The notes: a model not told the origin generated them from the sequence alone. A DNA stretch of 64,000 nucleotides from an uncultured Maricaulis sp. (GCF_905480005.1 NZ_CAJQOO010000011.1:1-64000), one strand, 5' to 3'; shown: positions 35,920 to 44,757, counted from the first letter of the stretch. Translations and numbers: made by a program.

Positions 35920-38064
35920 TCAGGCGGCCTGGTCACTCGCCTTGCGGATCTTGAGCTGTTCGGACCGGAGCGGGTAACCGAAATGCCAGCCTTGCAGATA
36001 GTCGAAACCGAGCAGGCGGAGCATGGCGGCCTGACCCTCGGTTTCAACACCTTCCGCGACCATGTCGAGCGACAGGGCGTCGCCGAGCAGAGCCAGGGCT
36101 TGCAGCATCTTGTTCGGGCCTTCGCCGCGCCCGATGGATTGCACGAAAGTCTTGTCGATCTTGATCTTCGAGAAGGGGAGCATGTGCAGATACCCCATGG
36201 AAGCGAAGCCGGTTCCGAAGTCATCCAGATTGACCTTGAAACCCGCCTCATGGAGTTCCATCAAACGGCTCTGGGCCTGTTCAAAATCATCAACCAGGAC
36301 CGCCTCGGTCAGCTCGAATTCGACCTGATCCGGGGTCATGCCATGTGATGTCAGCTCACGCAGATAGCGTTCGCACAGGCGTCCATCATTGAGCTGGGCC
36401 GGAGACAGGTTGATCGAAACCGTGTGCGGCGCATCCGGGCCAATCTCGCGACAGACCGATTCAACGACGAAATCGCCCAGCCGCCGGATCAGTTTGGAAT
36501 CCTCGGCGACCGGGATAAAGACATCCGGAGGCACGGCGCCTCGCGTCGGGTGCTCCCAACGCAGAAGCGCCTCAACCGACGCTGTGCTGGCATCACTGGC
36601 ACGGGCAATGGGCTGATAGACCACGAAGAATTCGTCGCGATCCAGGCCCGCTTCGATATCAGCTTCAAGCGCCCGGCGGGCATCGGCTTCAAGGCCGAGG
36701 CTTGCATTGAAGATAAGCGGTTTGTCGAGTTGATCGGCCTTGGCCCGATACATCGCCAGGTCAGCATCATGAATGAGCTGGCTGAATGTCTTGGGCGCGC
36801 CTTCATCGGAATGGGCGATGCCGATTGCGGCGCCGATCTCGAAGGGGCGTCCATCGATCTCGAAGGGTCGCGCCAGGCTCTCTGACAGGCTGCGGGCGAT
36901 ATTCAGCGCTTCGCGGGTATCGTCTGCCCCCACGAGCGCACAGGCGAACTCGTCGCCGCCGACCCGGGCGATATGGATATGGGCATCCACCGCACGGCTG
37001 AAGCGGTGCGCCACACGCCGTATAACATCATCGCCCGCGCGGTGTCCGGCCTTGTCATTGACGGCCTTGAAGCCGTTGAGATCGATATAGATCACCGCCG
37101 CCTTGCCGTCTTCGGCCGCCCTGGTCGCTGCCGTGCTCTCGACGAAGCTGGTGAAGCCGAGCCGGTTTGGCAGGCCGCTGAGATTGTCGGTGCCGGCGGC
37201 AATGATGGCGCGCTTTTCATTGCTGGCGGCGTGACGCGCCAGGGTGCGCGCCTTGAGCGCAATCAACTGGGCGCCAACGAAGAAGGCGAGGATGTAGGCG
37301 AGGAGCGGCAGGAAGGCGAAACGCAGTGTTTCATTGCCGGGGCGCGAGGCTTGCCAGCCGAGCCAGCCGATGGAGTGGCCCGCATCGTCGGTCATTTCGA
37401 GGCCGGCATTGGCGTGCGGGAGCGCGCCTTGGTGAAGCGACACATCCGAAACCTGGAAAACGTCTTCGAGCTCGCCCAGGAAGCTCCGATCGACGGCTGT
37501 GCCAATGATGATCACCGGATCGACGGACGGGTCCGTCATCGAGGTGCGGTCTTCAAACTCACCCAGGACCGTGATGGAGGCCATGTAGAGCTGGCCTCGA
37601 ACTTTCAGGAAATGGGTCGAAATAAAATGCTCGGCCTCATAACCGGCCGCGAGGTCGGCCCGCAGGGCTGCAACCTGTTCATGATTGAGGACGTCGGTCC
37701 GGAGCTGCTGGCCGGACTCGCGATGCCACGCCATGCTGCGAACGTCGTCGGCGCCGATAATCGTGACGAAGTCAAAAGCGGTATGGTCCGAGAAGGACGA
37801 GGCGAGGCTATCTGACAGGATGGCTTTTTCTCGCTCATCCCAGAGTGTGAGCAATTCGCTCCACCAGCCATAGTCCGCCACCCAGGTTTCATTCTGGCGC
37901 GAAGCCGCCTCGATGCCCGCGCTCAATAATTGGCGATCATGCTCGACGGCATTGCGATTCAGGGCGCCGACGAAGAAGTAGATCGTCAACACCGAGGCAA
38001 TCAGACTCACCAGTGTCGCCACATTGATGTAGCGGCTCAGCGTGCTGTCGAGTGTCTGTCCCAT
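35920..38064 (-). CDS. Membrane GGDEF-EAL protein with CHASE4-like sensor
   Basis: A 714-residue protein with two membrane helices flanking an extracytoplasmic domain that fits CHASE4 (NETWVADYGWWSELLTLWDE). The diguanylate cyclase motif GGDEF is intact (369-373), and the phosphodiesterase domain keeps its key features: Glu498 in VEALLRW, NLSPAQL, ELTEAVL, NLDDFGTGFASMGYL and AEGVETEGQ. Both activities are therefore possible; in such hybrids one often dominates. The ATG at 38064 follows AGGTGG; a TTG at 38109 would add 15 residues. It is likely to set cyclic di-GMP level in response to an external signal. No partner lies next to it. Confidence 0.93.
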   Translation of the reverse strand: MGQTLDSTLSRYINVATLVSLIASVLTIYFFVGALNRNAVEHDRQLLSAGIEAASRQNETWVADYGWWSELLTLWDEREKAILSDSLASSFSDHTAFDFVTIIGADDVRSMAWHRESGQQLRTDVLNHEQVAALRADLAAGYEAEHFISTHFLKVRGQLYMASITVLGEFEDRTSMTDPSVDPVIIIGTAVDRSFLGELEDVFQVSDVSLHQGALPHANAGLEMTDDAGHSIGWLGWQASRPGNETLRFAFLPLLAYILAFFVGAQLIALKARTLARHAASNEKRAIIAAGTDNLSGLPNRLGFTSFVESTAATRAAEDGKAAVIYIDLNGFKAVNDKAGHRAGDDVIRRVAHRFSRAVDAHIHIARVGGDEFACALVGADDTREALNIARSLSESLARPFEIDGRPFEIGAAIGIAHSDEGAPKTFSQLIHDADLAMYRAKADQLDKPLIFNASLGLEADARRALEADIEAGLDRDEFFVVYQPIARASDASTASVEALLRWEHPTRGAVPPDVFIPVAEDSKLIRRLGDFVVESVCREIGPDAPHTVSINLSPAQLNDGRLCERYLRELTSHGMTPDQVEFELTEAVLVDDFEQAQSRLMELHEAGFKVNLDDFGTGFASMGYLHMLPFSKIKIDKTFVQSIGRGEGPNKMLQALALLGDALSLDMVAEGVETEGQAAMLRLLGFDYLQGWHFGYPLRSEQLKIRKASDQAA

Positions 38065-38232
38065 CCAGTCCACCTGTTGGTCTTCTTGGAAAGGCGGAAC
38101 ATGGCGCAAAGAGGTAAAGGTCCGGTCAGCGCCGGGTTATGATTTGATTCAAATCGAAGCAATCGCCCGCGGGGCAGGACCACCGCCCCGGGCGGGCGGA
38201 AAATCTGGCGCGGGCAATCTGGCGCGGAAGAT

Positions 38233-39474
38233 CTAGCCGGCCTCGTGTCCAGGCTTGGCGTAGACGAATTGTCCGACATCAATCCGGCCGGTTCTGAAGC
38301 CGGCTTCGCAATAGGCGAGGTAAAATCGCCAGATCCGGTCGAAACGGGCATCAAATCCCATCGGCTCGATATCCGGCCAGCTCGCTCGATAGGCCTGGTG
38401 CCAGGCCGCCAGGGTGCGGGCATAGCCATCCGCGAACATCAAGCTGTCCTTGGCGACCAGGCCGGCCTCGCCGGCGAGCGTGTCCAACAGGGGGGCTGGC
38501 GGCAGCATGCCGCCCGGGAAGACGTATTTCTGGATGAAATCGACCGCGCTGCGATAGCGGTCGAAATCGCCTTCGCGAATGGTGATGACTTGCAGCGCGG
38601 CTCGCCCACCTGGCTTGAGACAGTGATGGACTTGCTTGAAATAGATCGGCCAATGCGCTTCGCCGACCGCTTCGAACATCTCGATCGAGGCGACCGCGTC
38701 GAAACGCTCCGAGACGTCCCGATAGTCCTGCAATCGAAGATCGGCCTTGTCGCCCAGCCCGGCCTTCTCCAGGCGTGACTGGGCATATTCCAGCTGCTCC
38801 CTGGAAAGGGTCAGCCCGGTAACATGACATCCAAAATCACGGATTGCGACTTCGGCGAACCCGCCCCAACCGCAGCCGATTTCCAGAATGCGGTCTCCTT
38901 GTTTGAGATTCAGGCTCTCGCAGATCCGCCGGTATTTTCGGGTCTGGGCCTGCGCCAGCGTGTCGTCTTCGCTTTCGAACAGGGCCGCGGAATAGGTCAT
39001 GCTCTCATCGAGCCACTGCTCGTAGAAGGCGTTGCCGAGATCGTAGTGGAAGGAGATATTACGTCTGCTCCCGCGGCGCGTATTGGCGTTCATCCAGTGC
39101 TGCAGACGTGCCAGGAGACGGCTCGGTCCGCCCCGGCCTTTTGCGGCGTGAACCTTGTCCAATTCGGTGGCGAGGGCCGTGAGGAGCGCCGGCAGGTCAG
39201 AGGTCTGCCATTCATCATTCACATAGCCTTCGGAGAAGCCCAGCACGCCGCTGGCAGCGATGCGCAGCAGGGCATTCCAGCGACTGATGGTCCAGTCAGC
39301 GACCATCTTCGCGTGATCGGGTCCAACCGCAAATCGGTAGCCGCCGGGCAATTCGACCCGCAGGCGGGCAGAGGTCAGTCCATCGAGCGCCCGGGTGATC
39401 CGACGCGCGGCGAAGGCTTGAAGTCGGGACGGGTGAATACTCCCCGTCGTGGATTGGTTACTATACGCGTCCAT
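38233..39474 (-). CDS. cfa: Cyclopropane-fatty-acid synthase-type methyltransferase
   Basis: A 413-residue S-adenosylmethionine-dependent enzyme with an N-terminal SCP2-like half and the methyltransferase core: the SAM motif ILEIGCGWGGFAE (196-208), HYDLGNAFYEQWLDESMTYS, and SIEMFEAVGEAHW, all diagnostic of the CFA synthase family. It methylates unsaturated acyl chains of membrane lipids. Its ATG overlaps the DUF1365 stop by one base (TGATG). It is the last gene of a three-gene operon driven by a candidate ECF promoter and thus probably belongs to an oxidative membrane-damage response. Confidence 0.9.
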   Translation of the reverse strand: MDAYSNQSTTGSIHPSRLQAFAARRITRALDGLTSARLRVELPGGYRFAVGPDHAKMVADWTISRWNALLRIAASGVLGFSEGYVNDEWQTSDLPALLTALATELDKVHAAKGRGGPSRLLARLQHWMNANTRRGSRRNISFHYDLGNAFYEQWLDESMTYSAALFESEDDTLAQAQTRKYRRICESLNLKQGDRILEIGCGWGGFAEVAIRDFGCHVTGLTLSREQLEYAQSRLEKAGLGDKADLRLQDYRDVSERFDAVASIEMFEAVGEAHWPIYFKQVHHCLKPGGRAALQVITIREGDFDRYRSAVDFIQKYVFPGGMLPPAPLLDTLAGEAGLVAKDSLMFADGYARTLAAWHQAYRASWPDIEPMGFDARFDRIWRFYLAYCEAGFRTGRIDVGQFVYAKPGHEAG

Positions 39475-40265
39475 CAATGCCTCCCCGGCATGGTGTCAAT
39501 GGTTCCGCGGCGTGGGGCGAACATCGCCAGCCCCTTGAGACGCAATTTCAACGCCTCCCACAGGATACCAAAAAAAATGCGCCCCGTATTGGTTGCGACG
39601 AGCCAGGCGGCGGCGCGCAGTCGGGCAGGTTCGAGCGGCTCCAGCCGGGCGGTGTGCGCCGCGCTGAGCACAACGGCGTCATCGCGGATCAGCTGAATAC
39701 CCAGCCGGTAGACACCGGCATCGCGATTGATCCGGAATTGGTAGGTCCCGGCGACCGGATTGAAGGGCGATACAAAGAACCGCTTTTCGGTGGTCAGGCG
39801 GACAGATCCGTCGGCGTCGGTTTCTGTCTCCACGGTTTCTGTCTCCACGGGGAAGGCATAGGCGCAGCGCCCGCTATGGAAATTGCTGACCTCGAAAATC
39901 AGGCCGATCAGCCTGCCGTCTGGGGCGTGCGCGAAGAATACGGAGACCGGGTTGAAGGCCAGACCGAGTACGCGCGGCGCGGCGAGCAGCTGGATGCGGC
40001 CAAAGGGGCCCGACACGCCGGCCTCCCGAAGACGGGTCTCGACCCAGTCCCGCAACGCCATGTCCGCACCGCCATGGTCACGGGTGAACAGGCTCACCAG
40101 GGCTGCGCGATTGAAGCCGAAGCCGAGCCGGCGGGAGCGCGGGACATCCGGTCCGTCGATATCAACGAGGACGGACGCCATGCGGTAACGCAGGCTGTGA
40201 TGACGCGGCCCGCGCCGCGTATGGCCGACCTGGCCAATGAGAAGTGAGGCGGGGCGCGGTGTCAT
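39474..40265 (-). CDS. DUF1365 family protein
   Basis: A 263-residue protein with the DUF1365 landmarks GQVGHTRRGPRHHSLRYRMASVLVD near the N-terminus, LAAPRVLGLAFNPVSVFF and EKRFFVSPFNPVAGTYQF. The biochemical role is unproven; family members nearly always sit between an FAD oxidase and a CFA-type methyltransferase, as here. The ATG at 40265 overlaps the stop of the oxidase gene by four bases. A 15-bp tandem duplication inside the gene (39819-39848) gives a repeated VETET stretch in a surface-like region. Confidence 0.88.
   Translation of the reverse strand: MTPRPASLLIGQVGHTRRGPRHHSLRYRMASVLVDIDGPDVPRSRRLGFGFNRAALVSLFTRDHGGADMALRDWVETRLREAGVSGPFGRIQLLAAPRVLGLAFNPVSVFFAHAPDGRLIGLIFEVSNFHSGRCAYAFPVETETVETETDADGSVRLTTEKRFFVSPFNPVAGTYQFRINRDAGVYRLGIQLIRDDAVVLSAAHTARLEPLEPARLRAAAWLVATNTGRIFFGILWEALKLRLKGLAMFAPRRGTIDTMPGRH
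39819..39848. repeat. 15-bp exact tandem duplication within the DUF1365 gene
   Basis: GGTTTCTGTCTCCAC occurs twice in direct succession (39819-39833, 39834-39848). Being a multiple of three it keeps the frame and duplicates five residues (VETET). It looks like a recent slippage or unequal-crossover event. Confidence 0.9.
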
Positions 40266-41614
40266 TCGGCGGCGATAGGCAGGGCGTCGCTTGTCGCCGC
40301 TGAAGCGGAGCCGGGCCAGGCGATCCGTGCGTTCATGTTCGACCGCGACCATGGTCGCGCCGTCGCGCCCAGCGCGTCGGCGACGATCAGTCCTGACTGC
40401 AGGCCGTCCTCGTGGAAACCGGAGCCGAGCCAGGCGCCGCAATACCAGATGCCGCCCCGGCCCTGGATCTGGCCGATGGCAGATTGAGCGGAGATGGCAG
40501 CCTGATCGAAGACCGGATGGTCATAGGAATCGACGCGCAGGACCGTGTCGGGATCCGGCTCGGTCTGCGGGTTGAGGGTTACCAGGACCGGGGTCTCAAC
40601 GGGCAGCGGCTGCAACCGGTTCATCCAGTAGGTCAGGCTGATTTCATGAGTGTCACCGCGCCGGCGCTCGAGATAGTTCCAGCTCGCCCAGGCGGAGCGG
40701 CGGCGGGGCATGAGGCGCGTATCCGTGTGCAGCACAGCCGTATTCGGCCGGTAGCGGATCGCCGAGAGGAGTGTTCTTTCTTCCGGATCCGCATCCGACA
40801 CCAGTTTCAGAGCCTGGTCGGAGTGGCAGGCCAGCACGACATCGTCGAACGATTCAAGCGTGCCGTCAGACAGTGAGACCGTGACGCCCTGTTCTGACCG
40901 TTGCAGGCCCTGAACCGGCTCGCCGACCCGGATACTACCGTCAATCGCCTTCGCCAACGCTTTGACATAGGCCTGGCTGCCGCCAGCAATCGTGCGCCAT
41001 TGAGGCCTGTCGGTCAGTTGCAGCAGGCCGTGATTGAGGAAGAAGCGAAAGAAGCTGTCGGCCGGGAAGCCCCGCATCTGATCAACCGGCGAGGACCAGA
41101 TGGCTGCACACATGGGCAGAATGTGATCTTCCCGGAAGGTGCGGGAATAACCCTTCTCTTTCAGAAACTCGTCGAGGGTGAGGCTGGTCTCGGTGCTCTG
41201 GCTGTCACGCGCGTGCTGGTTCAGACGCAGAATGTCGGCGATCATCCGCCACATGCGCGGGCGAACGAGATTGCGACGCTGGGCGAAGAGCCCGCTCGGA
41301 TTGGACGAATACTCGAACCCGCCATTGCCGATCGATGCCGCGAAGGACATGTCACTTTCGGCTGTCTCGACGTCCAGCTTGTCCATAAGGCTGACGAAGT
41401 TGGGGTAGTTGCGCGGATTATAGACGATGAAGCCGGTATCGACCCCGAAGGACCGGCCCTCGAGCTCGACCGTCGCCGTATTCGCGTGGCCGCCCAGGCG
41501 GTCAGCCGCTTCAAAGACCGTGACCTCGTGAGTCCCTGACAGCCGCCAGGCGGCGGCCAGGCCTGAAATACCGGAACCGATGACCGCGACGCGGCGCTTG
41601 GGTGATTGGGTCAT
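40262..41614 (-). CDS. FAD-dependent amine-oxidase-like protein
   Basis: A 450-residue flavoprotein with the dinucleotide-binding motif VAVIGSGISGLAAAWRL (9-25) followed by FEAADRLGGHANT, and the C-terminal FAD segment GIWYCGAWLGSGFHEDGLQSG. It belongs to the NAD(P)/FAD amine oxidase or desaturase group commonly encoded with DUF1365 and CFA-type genes under RpoE-ChrR control in alphaproteobacteria. A role in oxidising or desaturating methylated acyl chains is plausible. It is the first gene of the operon, transcribed away from the ECF sigma gene. Confidence 0.87.
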   Translation of the reverse strand: MTQSPKRRVAVIGSGISGLAAAWRLSGTHEVTVFEAADRLGGHANTATVELEGRSFGVDTGFIVYNPRNYPNFVSLMDKLDVETAESDMSFAASIGNGGFEYSSNPSGLFAQRRNLVRPRMWRMIADILRLNQHARDSQSTETSLTLDEFLKEKGYSRTFREDHILPMCAAIWSSPVDQMRGFPADSFFRFFLNHGLLQLTDRPQWRTIAGGSQAYVKALAKAIDGSIRVGEPVQGLQRSEQGVTVSLSDGTLESFDDVVLACHSDQALKLVSDADPEERTLLSAIRYRPNTAVLHTDTRLMPRRRSAWASWNYLERRRGDTHEISLTYWMNRLQPLPVETPVLVTLNPQTEPDPDTVLRVDSYDHPVFDQAAISAQSAIGQIQGRGGIWYCGAWLGSGFHEDGLQSGLIVADALGATARPWSRSNMNARIAWPGSASAATSDALPIAAE

Positions 41615-41658
41615 GGAGGTTCTCGCGTGAGGGAGGCTTCAGAAATATTCTCGGGGAC

Positions 41659-41687
41659 AGTTACGCCTCCGATCCCAAAGCGGATCA
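41659..41687 (-). promoter_or_regulatory. ECF (RpoE/ChrR-type) promoter of the FAD oxidase-DUF1365-cfa operon
   Basis: On the minus strand TGATCC (41687-41682) is followed by exactly 18 bases and TAACT (41663-41659). This matches the Rhodobacter RpoE promoter pattern TGATCC-N18-TAAGA known for the ChrR-controlled sigma group. The operon start codon is 45 bases downstream. Confidence 0.8.
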
Positions 41688-41730
41688 CACGCGCGTCGCG
41701 CGTAGGCTGCGCATTTATCCAACTGAGGAG

Positions 41731-41759
41731 TGATCCGGTCCGACGCTGTCTTCGTAAGC
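41731..41759 (+). promoter_or_regulatory. ECF (RpoE/ChrR-type) promoter of the sigma-chrR operon
   Basis: TGATCC (41731-41736), 18 bases, then TAAGC (41755-41759). It has the same spacing as the opposing promoter 44 bases away and points to autoregulation of the sigma factor. The sigma start codon is at 41835. Confidence 0.82.
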
Positions 41760-41834
41760 CGAACCATGTACGCTGCTGTCCAGATACCTGCTCGTCCGGC
41801 CAACCGCCGGGCTTTCGACCCGGGAAAGGGGTTC

Positions 41835-42419
41835 ATGACGGATCTGACTGAGCGCCCGAGTGCTGCGGTCGACAGCCGGGCCATGTCCAACCTGCTCGTG
41901 CGGGTCGGACAGGCGCGCGATCGTCAGGCCTTCAGGGCGTTGTTCGATCATTTCGCGCCACGGATCCGGTCATTCCTGCTTCAGCGTCGCGTGCCGAAGG
42001 CGCAGGCAGAGGATATCACGCAGGACGTGATGTTGGCGGTCTGGCGCCGCGCGGCCAGTTTTGACCCGGCCAAGGCCGGCGCCTCGACCTGGATCTACAC
42101 GATTGCCCGCAATCAGCACATTGACCAGTTCCGCAAGGCGAAGCGGGCGGAGCAGATGGACGAAACCGATCCGTCCCTGCAGCCGGAACCCGCGCCTGCC
42201 GCGGACGATTTGTGCGAGATGTCGGAGTCGGCGCAAAGCGTCGGGGCCGCACTCGAAACCCTGTCACCTGACCAGCGTCAGGTCATCGACATGGCCTTCA
42301 CGGAAGGGCTGTCTCACAGCGAAATCGCCGACCGGCTCGACTTGCCGCTCGGTACAGTAAAATCACGAATAAGGCTCGCCATGGGCAAGCTGAAGACGAC
42401 ACTTGGAGACTTGGTATGA
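41835..42419 (+). CDS. ECF sigma factor, RpoE/ChrR group
   Basis: A 194-residue extracytoplasmic-function sigma factor. Region 2 is visible in FRALFDHFAPRIRSFLLQRR and AEDITQDVMLAVWRRAASFDP, region 4 in LSPDQRQVIDMAFTEGLSHSEIADRLDLPLGTVKSRI. The ATG at 41835 is preceded by AAAGGGG; an in-frame ATG at 41730 would overlap the candidate promoter, so it is rejected. The gene overlaps chrR by four bases. Family members respond to singlet oxygen and organic peroxides. Confidence 0.93.
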   Translation: MTDLTERPSAAVDSRAMSNLLVRVGQARDRQAFRALFDHFAPRIRSFLLQRRVPKAQAEDITQDVMLAVWRRAASFDPAKAGASTWIYTIARNQHIDQFRKAKRAEQMDETDPSLQPEPAPAADDLCEMSESAQSVGAALETLSPDQRQVIDMAFTEGLSHSEIADRLDLPLGTVKSRIRLAMGKLKTTLGDLV

Positions 42420-43087
42420 CCCAACGCGGTCATGTGCTGGACGATACCTGGTATCTCGACTACGCCGCCGGAGCACTGGCGAGCGAAGCCGAGGGCGTGC
42501 TTGTTCGCTCCCACATTGAACTCAATGACGAAGCCGGGGCCCGTTTGGCGCGCCTCGACCGAATAGGCGGCTCCCTGCTTGAGCAGCTGCCGACAGGAGA
42601 GGCATTGCCTTTCTCAGCCGATGATCTGCTCGACCTAGTCGATGGAAGCGAAGACGAGGTCACGGATCCTGCCTCTGCAGCGACCCCCGCAGAGCTCGCA
42701 GATGTCGATATCCCGCCGGCGCTTGCCGCCTATCTGGAACGCACGGGCGTACAGGTAAAATGGGAATTTCTCGGGCCGGGCCTGCGCAAGGCCGTGCTTT
42801 GGCGCGGTGATGAAGACGAGCGTCTCTGGTTGCTCAAGGCCGAACCCGGCGTTGCCATTCCACATCACGGTCACAATGGTTCCGAACTGACGCTCGTCCT
42901 CAAGGGAAGTTTCTGGGATGGCGATCAGGAGTACCGGCGCGGCGATGTGGAAGAGGCGCATCCCGATATCGAGCACGATATCCGGATCGATCCGTCGGGC
43001 GTGTGTGTCTGTCTGGCACTGACCTGCGGCAAGCTTCGTTTTGACAATCCGCTTCTTCGGGCATTTCAGGTCTTTACCGGTCTCTGA
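42416..43087 (+). CDS. chrR: ChrR-like anti-sigma factor with cupin domain, zinc cysteines replaced
   Basis: A 223-residue protein that follows Rhodobacter ChrR through its length. The N-terminal anti-sigma domain keeps His6 and His33, but the two positions that are cysteine in the zinc site of the Rhodobacter protein are Asn37 and Ala40 (HIELNDEA). The C-terminal cupin keeps its metal set: His151, His153, Glu157 (HHGHNGSELTLVL) and His187. It would bind the sigma factor encoded four bases upstream and release it on singlet-oxygen stress. How the N-terminal domain holds its fold without the full zinc site is an open question. Confidence 0.9.
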   Translation: MTQRGHVLDDTWYLDYAAGALASEAEGVLVRSHIELNDEAGARLARLDRIGGSLLEQLPTGEALPFSADDLLDLVDGSEDEVTDPASAATPAELADVDIPPALAAYLERTGVQVKWEFLGPGLRKAVLWRGDEDERLWLLKAEPGVAIPHHGHNGSELTLVLKGSFWDGDQEYRRGDVEEAHPDIEHDIRIDPSGVCVCLALTCGKLRFDNPLLRAFQVFTGL

Positions 43088-43151
43088 GCCGGTGAGGCTT
43101 GCCGACACTGGGTCCCCCGGCGAGTGACGAAGGCGGGTGCGGTCGCGCGGC

Positions 43152-43163
43152 GTTTGCGCTACC
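43152..43163. promoter_or_regulatory. Candidate LacI-type operator upstream of the third LacI gene
   Basis: GTTTGCGCTACC resembles the XylR-like site upstream of xylX (GTTAGCGCTATT), with the same GCGCTA core. It lies 45 bases before the LacI start and could serve autoregulation. Confidence 0.35.
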
Positions 43164-43208
43164 ATGCCGGCTCACGTGATTTCGTCAGGTCCCGGGGTGA
43201 CGGCCAGC

Positions 43209-44252
43209 ATGAGTGTGAAGACACGGGCGAACAAGCAGTCCGGCGCGACCATCAAGGATGTGGCAAGTGCGGCAGGCGTGTCCGCGATGACCGTCTCGCG
43301 TGTGCTCAATGCCGAGCCGAATGTCCGCCCCGCGACGCGCGAGCGCGTCCAGGCTGCCATCAAGGAACTCAACTACCGGCCAAACCTGTCGGCGCGAAAC
43401 CTTGCCCGCGCGAACGCCTATTTCATCGGCCTCCTCTACGACAATCCCAGCGCCGGCTATATCAGTGAATTGCTGATCGGCGCGCTGAACCGCTGTCGTA
43501 CATCCGGATATCATCTGGTGCTGGAGAGCTGTGGCGCTGCCGGCGAGGACTGGGCCGCCGAGATCGCGGCCATGCTGCGCACCTCGAATTTCGACGGCAT
43601 CGTGATGCCGCCGCCGGTTTGCGACAATGCAGACGTGCTTGTTGCCGTTGCGGAGGCGGGTATTCCACATGTCCGCATCGCGCCCGACAATGATCTGGAT
43701 CGCGCTCCCTGTGTGCTGACCGATGACCGCGCCGCGTCGCGTCGAATGACTGAGTATCTCATCGAGCTTGGCCACAGGCGGATCGGCTTCGTGCTGGGTC
43801 CGGAAGAGCATGGCGCCAGTCGGGAACGACATGCCGGCTTCCTCGAAGGACTCGCAGCGCATGGGCTGGAAAGCGATCCTGCCCTGATCGCGCCGGGTGC
43901 ATTTACGTACAAATCGGGCCTGGAAGCGGCGGATCGCCTGTTGTCGCTCGCCGATCGACCGACCGCGATCTTCGCCTCCAATGATGACATGGCGGTGGCT
44001 GTGATCGCTCTGGCACACAAGCATGCGCTTGATGTGCCGCGTGATCTCACGGTGGTGGGTTTTGATGACACCCAGACGGCGACGGCGATCTGGCCCCAAC
44101 TGACCACGGTTCGACAGCCGATTTCGGACATGGCCAGTGCGGCCATCGAATTGCTGGCCAGCCATCTCAATGGCGATGAGGCCGCCGCCGCGCGCCGTGA
44201 AATTCGCTCCGAGATCGTGATCCGCGATTCCTCAGCCGCACCGGCCTCTTAG
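43209..44252 (+). CDS. LacI-family transcriptional regulator
   Basis: A 347-residue LacI repressor with IKDVASAAGVSAMTVSRVLNAEPNV as the DNA-binding part, LSARNLARANAYFIGLLYDNPSAGY at the hinge, and the ligand domain (ELGHRRIGFVLG, FASNDDMAVAVI, WPQLTTVRQPI). It shares more motifs with the first LacI protein (2189-3238) than with the second, so both may recognise similar operators and ligands. The start is uncertain: in-frame ATGs lie at 43137, 43164 and 43209; I take the last because it lies downstream of the operator-like site. No sugar gene is adjacent, so it may act at a distance. Confidence 0.87.
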   Translation: MSVKTRANKQSGATIKDVASAAGVSAMTVSRVLNAEPNVRPATRERVQAAIKELNYRPNLSARNLARANAYFIGLLYDNPSAGYISELLIGALNRCRTSGYHLVLESCGAAGEDWAAEIAAMLRTSNFDGIVMPPPVCDNADVLVAVAEAGIPHVRIAPDNDLDRAPCVLTDDRAASRRMTEYLIELGHRRIGFVLGPEEHGASRERHAGFLEGLAAHGLESDPALIAPGAFTYKSGLEAADRLLSLADRPTAIFASNDDMAVAVIALAHKHALDVPRDLTVVGFDDTQTATAIWPQLTTVRQPISDMASAAIELLASHLNGDEAAAARREIRSEIVIRDSSAAPAS

Positions 44253-44393
44253 CTTCACAAATCTCCCGGAAGGCTGCACTCTGTGGCAGCTGTCTGAATG
44301 TCCCCGAATTTCAGGGATTGTTAGCGGCCTTGATGCAGGGTTGGCAGCGAGCTCGGCCTTCTTGGGCCGGGATGAGCAATCGGGGAGAGACAT

Positions 44394-44723
44394 GTGAGCG
44401 ACTGGCGCACTCAACCGGAAATCGATCCGCTCATAATCCAGACCCTGGTCAATGCCGTCGGCGTCGAGGTGTTTGCCGGAATGAAAGACCAGTTCGTCAC
44501 GGATTTGCGGTCTCTCGGGCAAGCCTATTATGAGGCGCTTGCCAATTCTGATGAAGATCAGGCCAAGGCTTCGGCGCATGCTCTCAAGGGGGCCGCCTCC
44601 AATATTGGCCTGGTTCAGCTCAGCCAGATTGCCGCCGAGCTGGAACGCGATGCCAGCGATCCGGGCGCGGCGTTGACCGAGGTTCTCGATCGCTCGATTT
44701 CTCGTCTGGAGTCCGCATCCTGA
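44394..44723 (+). CDS. Histidine phosphotransfer (Hpt) protein
   Basis: A 109-residue helical protein with the Hpt motif AHALKGAASNIGL, placing the phosphorylated residue at His62. The GTG start follows GGGGAGAG. It is the first gene of a four-gene set with STAS, receiver-phosphatase and HATPase proteins on the same strand, and presumably passes phosphate to the receiver domain encoded at 45068-46261. No histidine kinase is next to it. Confidence 0.9.
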   Translation: MSDWRTQPEIDPLIIQTLVNAVGVEVFAGMKDQFVTDLRSLGQAYYEALANSDEDQAKASAHALKGAASNIGLVQLSQIAAELERDASDPGAALTEVLDRSISRLESAS

Positions 44724-44757
44724 GCTTGATGCCCCAGACGGCACGGAGGAAGATTCG

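Noticed and set aside
44325..44340. XylR-like operator (GTTAGCGGCC) before the Hpt gene
   Set aside because: Only one half resembles the motif and there is no inverted symmetry.
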